DNA of 64,000 bases from [Anoxybacillus] calidus (GCF_013760845.1 NZ_JACDUU010000002.1:310001-374000), one strand, 5' to 3'. Shown: positions 25,423 to 35,021, numbered from the stretch's first letter. The notes: generated by a model not told the origin, from the sequence alone. A program made the numbers and translations.

Positions 25423-25686
25423 ATGTCAGGGATAAAAATAGAACAATTAAATGATAATTTAGTTATTAGTTGGCTATTATCGAAAATCGAAATACCCATT
25501 TCTGAGATTGTAGAAGTAACACTTGACGATACTTATGGTGGGGAGGAGAAAACAGCTATCAGAATAGGTACACCATATGGTGAAACGGATAGAGTTGTCA
25601 TTCATACACATTCTAACACCTATATTTTATTTACGACCAATGGAGTTTCAATTAAAAATAAAATCAGTTCGTTTATGAACGATTAA
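25423..25686 (+). CDS. SunI/YnzG-like PH-fold protein
   Basis: 87 residues from the ATG after [54 protein letters not shown] and [12 protein letters not shown] match SunI, the sublancin immunity protein of phage SPbeta, and its chromosomal relatives. SunI itself has an N-terminal membrane stretch; here the chain begins with a hydrophilic [12 protein letters not shown] and then [10 protein letters not shown]. No bacteriocin gene is next to it, so a general PH-like role is equally possible. It is bracketed by a 60-bp direct repeat. Confidence 0.75.
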   Translation: MSGIKIEQLNDNLVISWLLSKIEIPISEIVEVTLDDTYGGEEKTAIRIGTPYGETDRVVIHTHSNTYILFTTNGVSIKNKISSFMND

Positions 25687-25768
25687 TTCAAACAAAGACT
25701 AAGCTGCTGAAGGAATATCAGCGGCATAGTGTACCACATCAAATAAATACCATTGATCAAATAAAATA

Positions 25769-25797
25769 AGCGGGATTACTCCTGCTTTTTTCTTTTG
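25769..25797 (+). terminator. Terminator after the SunI-like gene
   Basis: AAGCGGGA and TCCTGCTTTTTT flank a short loop; imperfect stem with T-run. Confidence 0.6.
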
Positions 25798-25843
25798 GAA
25801 GGATGGACATTGGCTTGACCACATGACTGCATTTTTGCATAGA

Positions 25844-25904
25844 TTTTGTATAAGCAGGAATTTTGAAAGCGTAAACATAATAAATAAAAGTAGGCAGAAA
25901 AATA
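25844..25904. repeat. 60-bp direct repeat, right copy
   Basis: TTTTGTATAAGCAGGAATTT ... TAGGCAGAAAAATAT, directly before the point where ligase homology resumes (25912). Right border of the island. Confidence 0.55.
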
Positions 25905-25911
25905 TCATGCT

Positions 25912-26553
25912 TACGGTATGACGGAGACAAGCCCGCTTGTTGTTTTGTCAAGATTGAAAAGCTACCAGCAAGATTGATCGGGCGAAGAACGATTGGAAAT
26001 TCGTTCGAAGCAAGGATTCCTCGTTCCTGGTGTGGAAATGAAAGTAATCGGCAAAGACGGAGAGGTTCAATGGGATGGCGCTGAGATGGGAGAATGATGC
26101 TTGCGTGGTCCGTGGATTGCTGATGAGTATTATCAAGATGAGCGGAGCGAAGAGGCATTTCGCGATGGCTGGCTTCATACAGGAGATGTTGTCACAGTTG
26201 ATGAAGAAGGATTTATGAAAATTGTCGACCGAGTGAAAGATTTAATTAAAAGTGGTGGGGCGTGAATTTCTTCTGTTGATTTGGAAAACGCGCTCATGGC
26301 TCATGAGGCGGTGTTTGAAGCAGCGGTCGTGGCGGTACCGCATGTTCAGTGGCAAGAGCGCCAAATCGCTTGTAAAGAAGGAAAACATGTGACGAAAGAA
26401 GAACGGTATGACTTTTTACGACCACAGTTTGCGAATTGGTAGCTTCCAGACGATATCGTCTTTATGAACGAAATTCCGAAAATAAGTGTCTGAAAATTCT
26501 TGAAAATGAAGCTGCGTGAACAGTTAAAAGGCTATTTTTTAAACGTTGAGTAG
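25912..26553 (+). pseudogene. C-terminal remnant of the split acyl-CoA ligase
   Basis: Reads YGMTETSPLVVLSRLKSYQ, stop, then VPGVEMKVIGKDGEVQWDG, GPWIADEYYQDERSEEAF, RDGWLHTGDVVTVDEEGF, KIVDRVKDLIKSGGA, stop, and SSVDLENALMAHEAVFEAAV, to KMKLREQLKGYFLNVE-stop. At least five internal stops sit where relatives have Arg, Trp or Gly codons (for example Trp of SGGEWISS and of FANWWLP read TGA or TAG), so it is long inactive. Motifs A5 to A8 are still readable. The last catalytic lysine region is also damaged (KISV-stop-KF). It belongs with the N-terminal piece at 21200. Confidence 0.85.
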
Positions 26554-26582
26554 AATTTATGCAAATGATTGGAGGGTTTTAT

Positions 26583-27437
26583 GTGGAAATAAAAATAGTA
26601 GCGGTCATTGGTGCAGGACTGATGGGAAGCGGGATTGCTCAATCGATGGCGATGGGGAAGAAAGACGTATATTTATATGATATTTCTGAAGAAGCGCTTC
26701 ACAAAGGAATCAAGTCGATTGAAAAAAGTCTGTCCAGATTTGTAAAAGGGGGACATATAAGCGAGGAAGAATCAAAACATGTCCTGCATCGTATTCATAA
26801 AACGCTGGATTTACAAGCAGCGGTACGTGATGCGGATATTGTGATTGAAGCTGTTCCGGAAAATTTAGAGTTGAAAAAGAAGATTTTTAAACAACTAGAT
26901 GAGTTTTCAAAAAAAGAAGCCATTTTGGCAACGAATACATCCGAACTAAGCGTGACAGCTATTGCAGCAGCGACAATGCGCCCAGAAAAAGTCGTTGGAA
27001 TGCACTGGTTCAATCCAGCGCCGGTGATGAAACTAATTGAAATTGTCCGAGGAATGGCGACTTCGGAGGAAACGATTGAAGTCATTAAACAAGTTTCTGA
27101 GGAAATCGGCAAGGAAACGGTTTTGGTAAAAGATGCACAAGGATTTGTAACAACAAGAGCATTAGCCGCACATATGATTGAATGTATGCGTATATACGAA
27201 GAAGGAATTGCATCAGCGGAAGATATCGATAAGGCGATACGCCTAGGATTAAATTACCCGATGGGACCGCTAGAACTTGCCGATTTAGTCGGATTAGATA
27301 CGATGTTATTTGTCAGCGAAAATATGGTTGAGGCGTACGGTGACCGTTTTCGTCCGCCGCAGCTGTTAAGAAAGCTCGTCGAAGCGGGACATTTAGGAAG
27401 AAAAACAGGAAAAGGATTTTACACTTACAATAAATAA
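26583..27437 (+). CDS. 3-hydroxyacyl-CoA dehydrogenase (3-hydroxybutyryl-CoA type)
   Basis: 284 residues. NAD(P)-dependent oxidation of (S)-3-hydroxyacyl-CoA to 3-ketoacyl-CoA, or the reverse in butanoyl metabolism. Rossmann motif VIGAGLMGSGIAQSMA, catalytic-site region VGMHWFNPAPVMKLIEIV, and the C-terminal LGLNYPMGPLELADLVGLD and GRKTGKGFYTY are all present. I use the GTG at 26583, 6 nt after GGAGGG; upstream in-frame ATGs lack a site. It is the MmgB/Hbd single-domain type, not a fused FadB. It sits after the ligase remnant and 76 bp before thiolase. Confidence 0.93.
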   Translation: MEIKIVAVIGAGLMGSGIAQSMAMGKKDVYLYDISEEALHKGIKSIEKSLSRFVKGGHISEEESKHVLHRIHKTLDLQAAVRDADIVIEAVPENLELKKKIFKQLDEFSKKEAILATNTSELSVTAIAAATMRPEKVVGMHWFNPAPVMKLIEIVRGMATSEETIEVIKQVSEEIGKETVLVKDAQGFVTTRALAAHMIECMRIYEEGIASAEDIDKAIRLGLNYPMGPLELADLVGLDTMLFVSENMVEAYGDRFRPPQLLRKLVEAGHLGRKTGKGFYTYNK

Positions 27438-27513
27438 AGATAAGTAGGATTTATGATTGTTCGTATGTTTGTCCGGTGGTGGACAGTTAAATCTGTATAA
27501 AGAGGTGTTGACT

Positions 27514-28662
27514 TTGAGAGAAGTAGTCATTGTGGAAGCGGTACGTACCCCTGTCGGTAAACGAAATGGCGTTTTTCGGGAAAAACATCCTGTTCATCTT
27601 GCGGCTATTGTGCTTGATGAAGTGGTAAAAAGAGCCGGGATTGAAAAACATCTTGTTGAAGATATTGTGATGGGCTGTGTCACTCCAATAGAAGAGCAAG
27701 GTTATAATATTGGCAGACTTTCAGCATTGGAGGCAGGGTTTCCGATTGAAGTGCCGGCTGTGCAAATTAATCGGATGTGCGGCTCTGGCCAACAAGCCAT
27801 TCACTTTGCCTCTCAAGAAATTAAAGCAGGCGATATGGATATTACGATTGCTGCTGGTGTTGAAAGCATGACAAAAGTGCCAATATTGAGCGACGGAAAT
27901 GAGCGGACGATTCCTTCGTCTTTACATGAAAAATACACGTTTGTTCATCAAGGCATTTCGGCTGAGCTTCTCGTAGAAAAATATGGATTAACGCGCCAGC
28001 AGCTTGACGAATATGCATACGAAAGCCACCGACGGGCTGTTCAGGCACAGGAAGCGGGAAAATTTACAAAGGAAATTGTACCGGTTGAAGGAATGGACAA
28101 AGACGGGAATCCGATGATGGTAACGAAGGACGAAGGTCCAAGACGGGACACGTCCCTTGAGGCGCTTGCTGCATTAAAACCGGTATTTAAATCAAACGGA
28201 GTAATTACCGCAGGCAATGCGAGTCAAATGAGTGACGGTGCGGCTGCCGTGCTGTTAATGGAACGGCAAAAGGCAAGTGAATTAGGTTTAAAACCAAAGG
28301 CGAAAATCGTTTCCCAAGTTGTGGTCGGTTCCGATCCGACATATATGCTTGATGGCGTTATTCCGGCAACGAAAAAAGCATTACAAAAAGCGAAACTGAC
28401 GATTGATGACATGGATGTAGTTGAAATTAATGAAGCGTTTGCCTCTGTTGTGCTGGCATGGCAAAAGGAAATAGGGGCTGATTTGGCAAAAGTCAATGTA
28501 AACGGCGGGGCCATTGCTTTAGGTCATCCGTTAGGAGCAACCGGAGCAAAATTAATGACATCTCTTGTTCATGAATTGGAACGCAGAGAAGGAAAATACG
28601 GGTTATTGACGATTTGCATCGGACATGGCATGGCAACAGCAACGGTTGTTGAAAGATTGTGA
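27514..28662 (+). CDS. Acetyl-CoA acyltransferase (thiolase)
   Basis: 382 residues. Cleaves 3-ketoacyl-CoA to acetyl-CoA, or condenses two acetyl-CoA. The nucleophile Cys is in NRMCGSGQQAIHF, the two His/Cys of the active site are in GGAIALGHPLGATGA and CIGHGMATATV (most thiolases have CIGGG here, so one Gly is His). TTG start at 27514 after AAAGAGGTG; it gives the family length, whereas longer starts do not. It is the last gene of the fatty-acid cluster. No enoyl-CoA hydratase gene is present in this cluster. Confidence 0.94.
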   Translation: MREVVIVEAVRTPVGKRNGVFREKHPVHLAAIVLDEVVKRAGIEKHLVEDIVMGCVTPIEEQGYNIGRLSALEAGFPIEVPAVQINRMCGSGQQAIHFASQEIKAGDMDITIAAGVESMTKVPILSDGNERTIPSSLHEKYTFVHQGISAELLVEKYGLTRQQLDEYAYESHRRAVQAQEAGKFTKEIVPVEGMDKDGNPMMVTKDEGPRRDTSLEALAALKPVFKSNGVITAGNASQMSDGAAAVLLMERQKASELGLKPKAKIVSQVVVGSDPTYMLDGVIPATKKALQKAKLTIDDMDVVEINEAFASVVLAWQKEIGADLAKVNVNGGAIALGHPLGATGAKLMTSLVHELERREGKYGLLTICIGHGMATATVVERL

Positions 28663-28679
28663 GTTCATTTTACTGACTA

Positions 28680-28706
28680 AAAAGGGAGAGGAATTACCCT
28701 CCCTTT
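28680..28706. terminator. Bidirectional terminator after thiolase
   Basis: AAAGGGAG and CTCCCTTT around a short loop, between convergent genes. Confidence 0.75.
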
Positions 28707-28709
28707 CAC

Positions 28710-29324
28710 TTATTCAACATGATACGTTTTCAGTGATTTATTCGGCAATTTCCAATTGTATGTATAAGATAATATGCGCAGCACAGCAACAATGACAAAT
28801 AGTACATAAAGCTCAACTGGTGATTTGGCTATTTCTAAGCCAACAACAAAGCCCGCTATAATCGCCCAGACGGCATAAATTTCCGCGTGAAGCACAAGCG
28901 GCTTTCTACCGGCAAGTAAATCACGAATGATTCCACCGCCGCTTCCTGTTAGTACAGCAGCGACAATAACGGCACTTAATGGATGATTCATTTTCACTGC
29001 ATAAAGCGCGCCTTGAATCGCGAATGCAGAAAGTCCGATTGCGTCAAAAAAGTTTCCCCATCGTTTCCAGTGAGGCAGTGTTTTATGAGGAAATAAATAA
29101 ACAATCGTCATCGCTGCAAGTGCGATATAGAACAACATTCCTTGTTCCCAAAGAGCAGATACCGGAACGCCAATTAACAAGTTACGAATCGCGCCGCCTC
29201 CGAAAGCGGTTACAATCCCAAGAATATAGACGCCGAGTATGTCATATTCTTCTTCCATCGCTACAATGGCACCACTAATAGCAAAGGCGATGGTACCGAT
29301 AACGCTTAACACTTCCCATGTCAT
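28710..29324 (-). CDS. TRIC-family/UPF0126 membrane protein (YvgT-like)
   Basis: 204 residues with seven hydrophobic helices in two repeats, each containing a glycine-rich motif: FGGGAIRNLLIG and GSGGGIIRDLLAG. This is the UPF0126 family, whose fold was shown to be that of trimeric intracellular cation channels. The ATG at 29324 follows GAAAGGGTTCATGCT; longer in-frame starts lie in the gap towards hflX. Convergent with thiolase. Ion and role in this organism are unknown. Confidence 0.92.
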   Translation of the reverse strand: MTWEVLSVIGTIAFAISGAIVAMEEEYDILGVYILGIVTAFGGGAIRNLLIGVPVSALWEQGMLFYIALAAMTIVYLFPHKTLPHWKRWGNFFDAIGLSAFAIQGALYAVKMNHPLSAVIVAAVLTGSGGGIIRDLLAGRKPLVLHAEIYAVWAIIAGFVVGLEIAKSPVELYVLFVIVAVLRILSYTYNWKLPNKSLKTYHVE

Positions 29325-29499
29325 AGCATGAACCCTTTCTAAATGAACTAATGATACCGTAACGATTGTATTCATTATTTTCAAGAAAATCAATCTATTT
29401 TTTATCACGAAAAGGTAGAGAAGAGGTTCATATGGCATGTGAGCGTAAACTTTGATATGATAATGCTTGTTAAAATTCGTAAGAAAGAAGGTACAACGC

Positions 29500-30765
29500 T
29501 TGAAAGACATTCAAACGAATGAGCGGGAAAAAGCTATTTTAGTCGGCTGTCAGCTCCCACATGTCGATGATGAGCGTTTTTCTTATTCTATGGAAGAGCT
29601 GAAATCGCTGACAAAGACGGCAAACGGAGAAGTCATCATGACGCTAACACAAAAACGCGAAAAAATTCATTCGGCGACATACATCGGAAAAGGAAAAGTC
29701 GAGGAATTAGCAAACCTTGCAAAAGAGTTGGAAGCGGACGTTGTGATTTTCAATGATGAATTATCACCAAGCCAAAACCGCAACCTTTCAAAGCTTTTAG
29801 ATGCAAGAGTCATTGACCGTACGCAGCTGATTTTAGACATTTTTGCGCAACGGGCACGTTCTAAAGAAGGAAAATTACAGGTTGAGCTTGCACAGCTTGA
29901 GTATTTACTGCCACGTTTAACCGGTCAGGGAACAGCACTTTCCCGTCTTGGCGGCGGTATCGGTACAAGAGGGCCGGGGGAAACGAAGCTTGAGACAGAT
30001 CGCCGTCATATTCATCGCCGTATCGATGAAATTAAAGAGCAGCTGAAAATTATTGCAGAACACCGTGAACGCTACCGTGAGCGACGTAAAAAAAATCAAG
30101 TATTTCAAGTGGCGCTTGTCGGCTATACAAACGCAGGAAAATCAACATTGTTCAATCGTCTCACAGATGCCGACTCATTTGAGGAAAATTTATTGTTTGC
30201 CACTTTAGATCCGTTAACCAAAAAATTGACATTACGAGGCGGATATACGGTGCTGCTTACTGATACGGTCGGTTTTATACAAGACTTGCCAACGACTCTT
30301 GTTGCTGCATTCCGCTCTACGCTTGAAGAAGTGAAGGAAGCTGATTTAATTTTACATGTTGTTGATTCGTCCAACCCAGATTATTTTAACCATGAGGAAA
30401 CCGTCTATGAACTGCTTGATGAACTAAAAGTGACGGGCATTCCAATCATTACAGTTTATAACAAGCAAGATATTGTACATCCTAACTTCGTGCCAAGTTC
30501 GAAAACGGAGAGCCTGATGATTAGCGCTTTTCGCGAAGCGGATTTGATTCGTCTCCGTCAAATGATCGAAGAAACGGTTGTTAAATTAATGAAACCATAT
30601 TATGCACTGATTCCGAGTAATGAAGGAAAACTGCTTGCTCAATTAAAATCAGATACGATTTTGCGCGAATTGCGTTACGATGAACAAACCGGTATGTATG
30701 AATGCCATGGATATATACTGGCTAATCACGCACTGAATGGACAATTAAAACCATATCAAAAATAG
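29500..30765 (+). CDS. hflX: Ribosome-associated GTPase HflX
   Basis: 421 residues. HflX binds the 50S subunit and splits stalled or hibernating ribosomes. The N-terminal domain ends with [19 protein letters not shown], the helical linker [17 protein letters not shown] follows, then the G domain: G1 [13 protein letters not shown]3 [10 protein letters not shown] and G4 TVYNKQDIV. The TTG at 29500 follows GAAGGTACAACGC and gives the length of the B. subtilis protein (YnbA). It lies in its usual place before ynbB and glnRA. Confidence 0.96.
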   Translation: MKDIQTNEREKAILVGCQLPHVDDERFSYSMEELKSLTKTANGEVIMTLTQKREKIHSATYIGKGKVEELANLAKELEADVVIFNDELSPSQNRNLSKLLDARVIDRTQLILDIFAQRARSKEGKLQVELAQLEYLLPRLTGQGTALSRLGGGIGTRGPGETKLETDRRHIHRRIDEIKEQLKIIAEHRERYRERRKKNQVFQVALVGYTNAGKSTLFNRLTDADSFEENLLFATLDPLTKKLTLRGGYTVLLTDTVGFIQDLPTTLVAAFRSTLEEVKEADLILHVVDSSNPDYFNHEETVYELLDELKVTGIPIITVYNKQDIVHPNFVPSSKTESLMISAFREADLIRLRQMIEETVVKLMKPYYALIPSNEGKLLAQLKSDTILRELRYDEQTGMYECHGYILANHALNGQLKPYQK

Positions 30766-30778
30766 AAAGGGTAGTCAC

Positions 30779-32047
30779 ATGTTTCAGCATTTGAGAAACG
30801 GAGAAAAAATTGCACAACTAGTAGCAGAAGTAGAAGCACAAATTGCTCCTATTCATAAAGAAATCGAGGAGCGCATCGATTATAATCAATATCGCGTCTT
30901 GCAAAGCTTTCGTAATCATAAAGTAAGTGATACTCATTTTATTCCATCAACAGGATATGGATATGATGATACGGGGCGCGACACATTAGAAATGATATAT
31001 GCTGATGTGTTTGGAGGAGAAGCAGGTCTTGTCCGCCCGCAAATTATTTCTGGAACACATGCGATTTCCATTGCATTATTTGGGATTTTACGTCCAAATG
31101 ATGAACTTCTTTATATTACAGGCAAACCGTATGATACATTGGAGGAAATTGTCGGAATTCGTGGGAGTGGGATTGGTTCACTAAAAGAATTCCACATCAG
31201 TTATAATAGTGTACCTTTAACTCCTGAAGGACGTGTCGATTTTGCTGCGGTAAAAAGTGCTATTTCTGAGCGGACAAAAATGATTGGTATTCAGCGCTCA
31301 AAAGGGTATGCAACCCGTCCATCTTTCACGATTGCTGAAATAAAAGAAATGATTGATTTTGTTAAATCGATTAAACGGGATGTTGTTGTATTTGTTGACA
31401 ATTGTTACGGGGAGTTTGTTGAGGAGCAGGAGCCGTGCCATGTTGGGGCCGACTTAATTGCAGGTTCGCTCATTAAAAACCCGGGAGGCGGTCTTGCGAA
31501 AACGGGCGGTTACATTGTTGGAAAAAAAGAGTATGTCGAAGCGTGCTCCTATCGGATGACTTCACCGGGAATTGGTGCCGAAGCAGGCGCATCCCTTTAT
31601 AGTCTGCAGGAAATGTATCAAGGGTTTTTCTTAGCGCCGCATGTTGTTGGTCAAGCTTTAAAGGGGGCTGTATTTACCGCGGCGATGCTTGAAAAACTCG
31701 GAATGAATACGCATCCTAAGTGGAATGCCAAGCGTACCGACTTAATTCAATCCGTCCAATTCGATGATCCAGAACAAATGATTGCGTTTTGTCAAGCGAT
31801 TCAATATGCCTCTCCGATTAATGCACATTTCACTCCTTATCCAAATTACATGCCTGGTTATGAAGATGATGTCATCATGGCAGCCGGCACTTTTATACAA
31901 GGAGCTAGCATTGAATTGACAGCAGATGGCCCAATTCGTCCACCATATGTCGCTTATGTGCAAGGTGGACTGACGTATTCTCATGTAAAGATTGCGATTT
32001 GCACTGCGCTTGATCAGCTAATAGAGAAAAACCTTATTACGATATAG
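30779..32047 (+). CDS. ynbB: YnbB, PLP-dependent methionine gamma-lyase-like protein
   Basis: 422 residues, PLP fold type I, of the aluminium-resistance/methionine gamma-lyase-like family. The PLP lysine is expected in GGLAKTGGYIVGK, with FVDNCYGEF supplying the cofactor Asp. Short gap (13 bp) behind hflX suggests cotranscription. Family members are also found beside glnR in other Bacillaceae. The reaction is unproven. Confidence 0.92.
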   Translation: MFQHLRNGEKIAQLVAEVEAQIAPIHKEIEERIDYNQYRVLQSFRNHKVSDTHFIPSTGYGYDDTGRDTLEMIYADVFGGEAGLVRPQIISGTHAISIALFGILRPNDELLYITGKPYDTLEEIVGIRGSGIGSLKEFHISYNSVPLTPEGRVDFAAVKSAISERTKMIGIQRSKGYATRPSFTIAEIKEMIDFVKSIKRDVVVFVDNCYGEFVEEQEPCHVGADLIAGSLIKNPGGGLAKTGGYIVGKKEYVEACSYRMTSPGIGAEAGASLYSLQEMYQGFFLAPHVVGQALKGAVFTAAMLEKLGMNTHPKWNAKRTDLIQSVQFDDPEQMIAFCQAIQYASPINAHFTPYPNYMPGYEDDVIMAAGTFIQGASIELTADGPIRPPYVAYVQGGLTYSHVKIAICTALDQLIEKNLITI

Positions 32048-32048
32048 C

Positions 32049-32164
32049 GGCTGACTCATAAGTGTCTGACCTCACGCACAATCCATCATAATATAGTGTT
32101 TTTTCCGGTGTTATATACTATATTATGATTGTGGGGGTCAGACACTTTGTTTTTAGGTCAGTCT
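32049..32164. repeat. Nested palindromic repeat, GGCTGAC family, copy 2
   Basis: GGCTGACTCATAAGTGTCTG at the left and GGGGTCAGACACTTTG with AGGTCAGTC at the right; the centre is a near-perfect palindrome, CATAATATAGT and ACTATATTATG. The TCTTTTT after it makes it a likely terminator for ynbB. Confidence 0.85.
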
Positions 32165-32174
32165 CTTTTTGTGA

Positions 32175-32225
32175 TGTAAGAAAATATAACATATCATTGA
32201 CAAAAAATATTACATAGAATAAAAT
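32175..32225 (+). promoter_or_regulatory. glnR promoter with two GlnR boxes
   Basis: TGTAAGAAAATATAACA (32175-32191) fits the GlnR/TnrA box TGTNAN7TNACA exactly. TGACAAAAAATATTACA (32198-32214) fits with one change. The second covers the -35 TTGACA (32197-32202), which is 17 bp from the -10 TAAAAT (32220-32225). This double-box layout is the known autoregulated glnRA promoter of Bacillus. Confidence 0.9.
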
Positions 32226-32254
32226 AAGACATAAGAGTAAAGGGGGAATTTGAC

Positions 32255-32668
32255 ATGAGTAGCAACATTCGCCGTTCAATGCCATTGTTCCCAATGGGCA
32301 TTGTAATGCAGTTAACTGAGTTGTCTGCTCGTCAAATCCGCTATTATGAGGAGCATGGACTCATTTCTCCTGCCAGAACGGAAGGGAATCGGCGGCTCTT
32401 TTCATTTAATGATGTCGATCGCCTTCTTGAAATTAAAGAATTAATTGAGCAAGGAGTTAATTTAGCGGGAATTAAACAAATTTTTGCTGCGCGGCAGTCA
32501 ACGATGCCGTCGAATGAGCCAGTTGCCGAAACAGTAAAGGAAAAAGTAAAGAAGCCGGATTTAACAGACGAAGAACTGCGGAAATTGTTAAGAGCTGAAT
32601 TGGTAGAGGCAGGGCGATTTAATCGTACGTCACTGCGTCAAGGCGACATGGCGAGATTTTTCCATTAG
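32255..32668 (+). CDS. glnR: Nitrogen-control repressor GlnR (MerR family)
   Basis: 137 residues. The MerR helix-turn-helix reads [20 protein letters not shown] and [20 protein letters not shown]. The C-terminal tail (about 30 residues, ending [10 protein letters not shown]) interacts with feedback-inhibited glutamine synthetase in B. subtilis. Dimers bind the two boxes upstream. glnA follows after 54 bp. Confidence 0.97.
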   Translation: MSSNIRRSMPLFPMGIVMQLTELSARQIRYYEEHGLISPARTEGNRRLFSFNDVDRLLEIKELIEQGVNLAGIKQIFAARQSTMPSNEPVAETVKEKVKKPDLTDEELRKLLRAELVEAGRFNRTSLRQGDMARFFH

Positions 32669-32722
32669 TGGTTGATGTTTTTTAACATATCAATACTTTT
32701 TTTATACCGGGGAGGAGTTAGT

Positions 32723-34057
32723 ATGGCAAAGTATACAAAAGAAGATATTTTCCGAATTGTGCAAGAAGAAAATGTCAAGTATATCCGCCTGCAATTTACA
32801 GATATTCTTGGCACGATTAAAAACGTGGAAATTCCAATCAGCCAATTAGAGAAAGCATTAGATAACAAAATGATGTTTGATGGTTCTTCAATTGAAGGAT
32901 TTGTGCGCATTGAAGAATCGGATATGTACTTATATCCAGATTTAGATACATTCGTTATTTTCCCGTGGACTTCGGAAAAAGGAAAAGTAGCCCGCTTCAT
33001 TTGTGATATTTATAATGCGGACGGAACACCGTTTGAAGGTTGTCCACGCTATAACTTAAAGCGTGTATTAAAAGAAATGGAAGAGCTAGGTTTTACGGAT
33101 TTCAATCTCGGTGCAGAACCGGAATTTTTCCTATTTAAGTTAGATGAAAAAGGAGAGCCTACGCTTGAATTGAATGATAAAGGCGGCTATTTCGATTTGG
33201 CTCCAACCGATTTAGGAGAAAACTGCCGTCGTGATATTGTATTAGAGCTTGAAGAAATGGGATTTGAAATCGAAGCATCTCACCATGAAGTTGCACCTGG
33301 TCAGCACGAAATTGACTTTAAATATGCCAATGCAATTAGAGCGTGCGATGATATTCAAACATTTAAGCTCGTCGTCAAAACGGTTGCCCGTAAACATGGT
33401 TTACACGCAACATTTATGCCAAAACCTTTATTTGGTGTTAACGGCTCAGGTATGCACTGCAATCTATCATTATTTAAAAATGGCGAAAATGCGTTCTTTG
33501 ATCCAAATGGTGAGTTACAATTAAGCGATACAGCGAGACATTTTATCGCGGGTGTGTTGAAGCATGCGCCTAACTTTACCGCTGTAACAAATCCGACAGT
33601 AAACTCATACAAACGTCTTGTGCCTGGATATGAAGCACCTTGTTATGTAGCGTGGTCTGCACGCAACCGCAGTCCGCTCATTCGCATTCCGGCATCTCGT
33701 GGTATGAGCACACGCATCGAAGTGCGTAGCGTTGACCCAGCTGCGAATCCATATTTGGCGATGGCTGTACTTTTAGCGGCTGGATTAGACGGAATTAAAA
33801 ATAAACTAACTCCTCCGGCCCCGGTTGATCGCAACATTTATGTAATGACAAAAGAAGAGCGTCTTGCTGAGGGAATTGTTGATTTGCCAGCAACTTTGGC
33901 TCATGCACTTGAAAACTTAAAGTCTGACGAGGTCATTATCAACGCATTAGGTAAACATTTATTTGAGCATTTTGTAGAAGCGAAAGAAATTGAATGGGAT
34001 ATGTTCCGGACAGCAGTTCATCCGTGGGAACGCGATCAATATATGACATTATACTAA
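32723..34057 (+). CDS. glnA: Glutamine synthetase type I
   Basis: 444 residues, the exact length of the B. subtilis enzyme. Makes glutamine from glutamate, ammonia and ATP, and also acts as the nitrogen sensor for GlnR and TnrA. Signatures: FDGSSIEGF, the metal/ATP-site stretch [14 protein letters not shown], and the catalytic loop [19 protein letters not shown]. The C-terminal part [13 protein letters not shown] contains no adenylylation Tyr motif, as expected for the feedback-inhibited GSI-alpha type. ATG at 32723 after GGGGAGGAG; an upstream in-frame ATG (32672) is a poor choice. Confidence 0.98.
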   Translation: MAKYTKEDIFRIVQEENVKYIRLQFTDILGTIKNVEIPISQLEKALDNKMMFDGSSIEGFVRIEESDMYLYPDLDTFVIFPWTSEKGKVARFICDIYNADGTPFEGCPRYNLKRVLKEMEELGFTDFNLGAEPEFFLFKLDEKGEPTLELNDKGGYFDLAPTDLGENCRRDIVLELEEMGFEIEASHHEVAPGQHEIDFKYANAIRACDDIQTFKLVVKTVARKHGLHATFMPKPLFGVNGSGMHCNLSLFKNGENAFFDPNGELQLSDTARHFIAGVLKHAPNFTAVTNPTVNSYKRLVPGYEAPCYVAWSARNRSPLIRIPASRGMSTRIEVRSVDPAANPYLAMAVLLAAGLDGIKNKLTPPAPVDRNIYVMTKEERLAEGIVDLPATLAHALENLKSDEVIINALGKHLFEHFVEAKEIEWDMFRTAVHPWERDQYMTLY

Positions 34058-34084
34058 TAAACAAAAACATTAAATACAATGATG

Positions 34085-34127
34085 AGAGGATACGATGTTC
34101 AATATAAGAACATATATCCTCTTTTTT
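34085..34127 (+). terminator. Terminator after glnA
   Basis: AGAGGATA and TATCCTCT with a further weak inner stem (TGTTC/GAACA) in the loop, then TTTTTTT. Confidence 0.85.
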
Positions 34128-34319
34128 TATGCGTGATAATAGATATTGAAAACATTGTCAAATCGAAAATAAAGCAATGGCGAGAACCGTTGAAAGTAGC
34201 TTACGTAGAGGGTTATAAACGGTTGAATAAACTTTGTTTCTAAAGTCGGAAAAAGAGGTTAAAATTACCAAATTTTTATGTTAAAATGGTTTTAAGTTAG
34301 TTAGGGGAGGTGAGCTTAG

Positions 34320-35021
34320 TTGAGTAAGGTAGAGCAGAATACAAAATTAGATTTAGAACGAATCGTTTTTATTGGAAGAACGTTTGAAGAGTATATGGAC
34401 ATGTTTTCTCTTTCAATGGAGGAGCTAAAGGGAAAGAGAATACTGGATTGTCCAGCAGGAGCATGTTCGTTTACGGCAGTAGGTAACAAACTAGGATTAG
34501 ACGTAACCGCGTGTGATATTGCCTATTACCATTCGATAGAAGACCTTGAAAATAAAGGTTTGCAAGACATTGAACATGCGATGGAACACATGGAAAAAGC
34601 GAAAAATAATTATATGTGGGATGATTTCAAAGATATAGAAGGGCTCAGAGAACATCGTTTGAGAGCATTAAAAGATTGTGTTAACGATATGAGGGAGGCT
34701 AACGAACGATACGTTCCAGTTACTTTACCTTCTTTACCGTTTAAAGATGCTGAATTTGATATGATTCTTTCTGCACATTTTCTATTTATGTATGCGGATC
34801 GCTTAGATTATCAATTTCATATAACAACGCTAAAGGAGTTATTAAGAGTTTCTAAAGAGGAAATTCGTATTTTTCCTTTAGTAGATTTAGAAGGAAAACG
34901 ATATGAGTATTTAGACCATTTAGTAAGTTACCTCACAGAAAGTGGCTGTACGGTCGAAGAAGTGAAAGTTCCATATGAATTTCAGAAAAATGCTAATTCG
35001 ATGTTAAAAATAAAAATCTAA
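34320..35021 (+). CDS. SAM-dependent methyltransferase-like protein
   Basis: 233 residues. A class I methyltransferase motif I is visible as RILDCPAGACSFTAVGNKLG, followed by VTACDIAYYHS (acidic motif II) and FDMILSAHFLFMYADRLDYQ (motif IV region), then LKELLRVSKEEIRIFPL. TTG start after GGGGAGGTGAGCTTAG. The target is unknown. It stands alone between the glnA terminator and a very strong hairpin that separates it from lexA. Confidence 0.85.
   Translation: MSKVEQNTKLDLERIVFIGRTFEEYMDMFSLSMEELKGKRILDCPAGACSFTAVGNKLGLDVTACDIAYYHSIEDLENKGLQDIEHAMEHMEKAKNNYMWDDFKDIEGLREHRLRALKDCVNDMREANERYVPVTLPSLPFKDAEFDMILSAHFLFMYADRLDYQFHITTLKELLRVSKEEIRIFPLVDLEGKRYEYLDHLVSYLTESGCTVEEVKVPYEFQKNANSMLKIKI

Noticed and set aside
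25187-25435. Open frame of 82 codons overlapping the SunI-like gene
   Set aside because: It contains the 60-bp repeat, has poor coding character, and the SunI-like frame behind GGAGGAAATGTT is clearly the real one.
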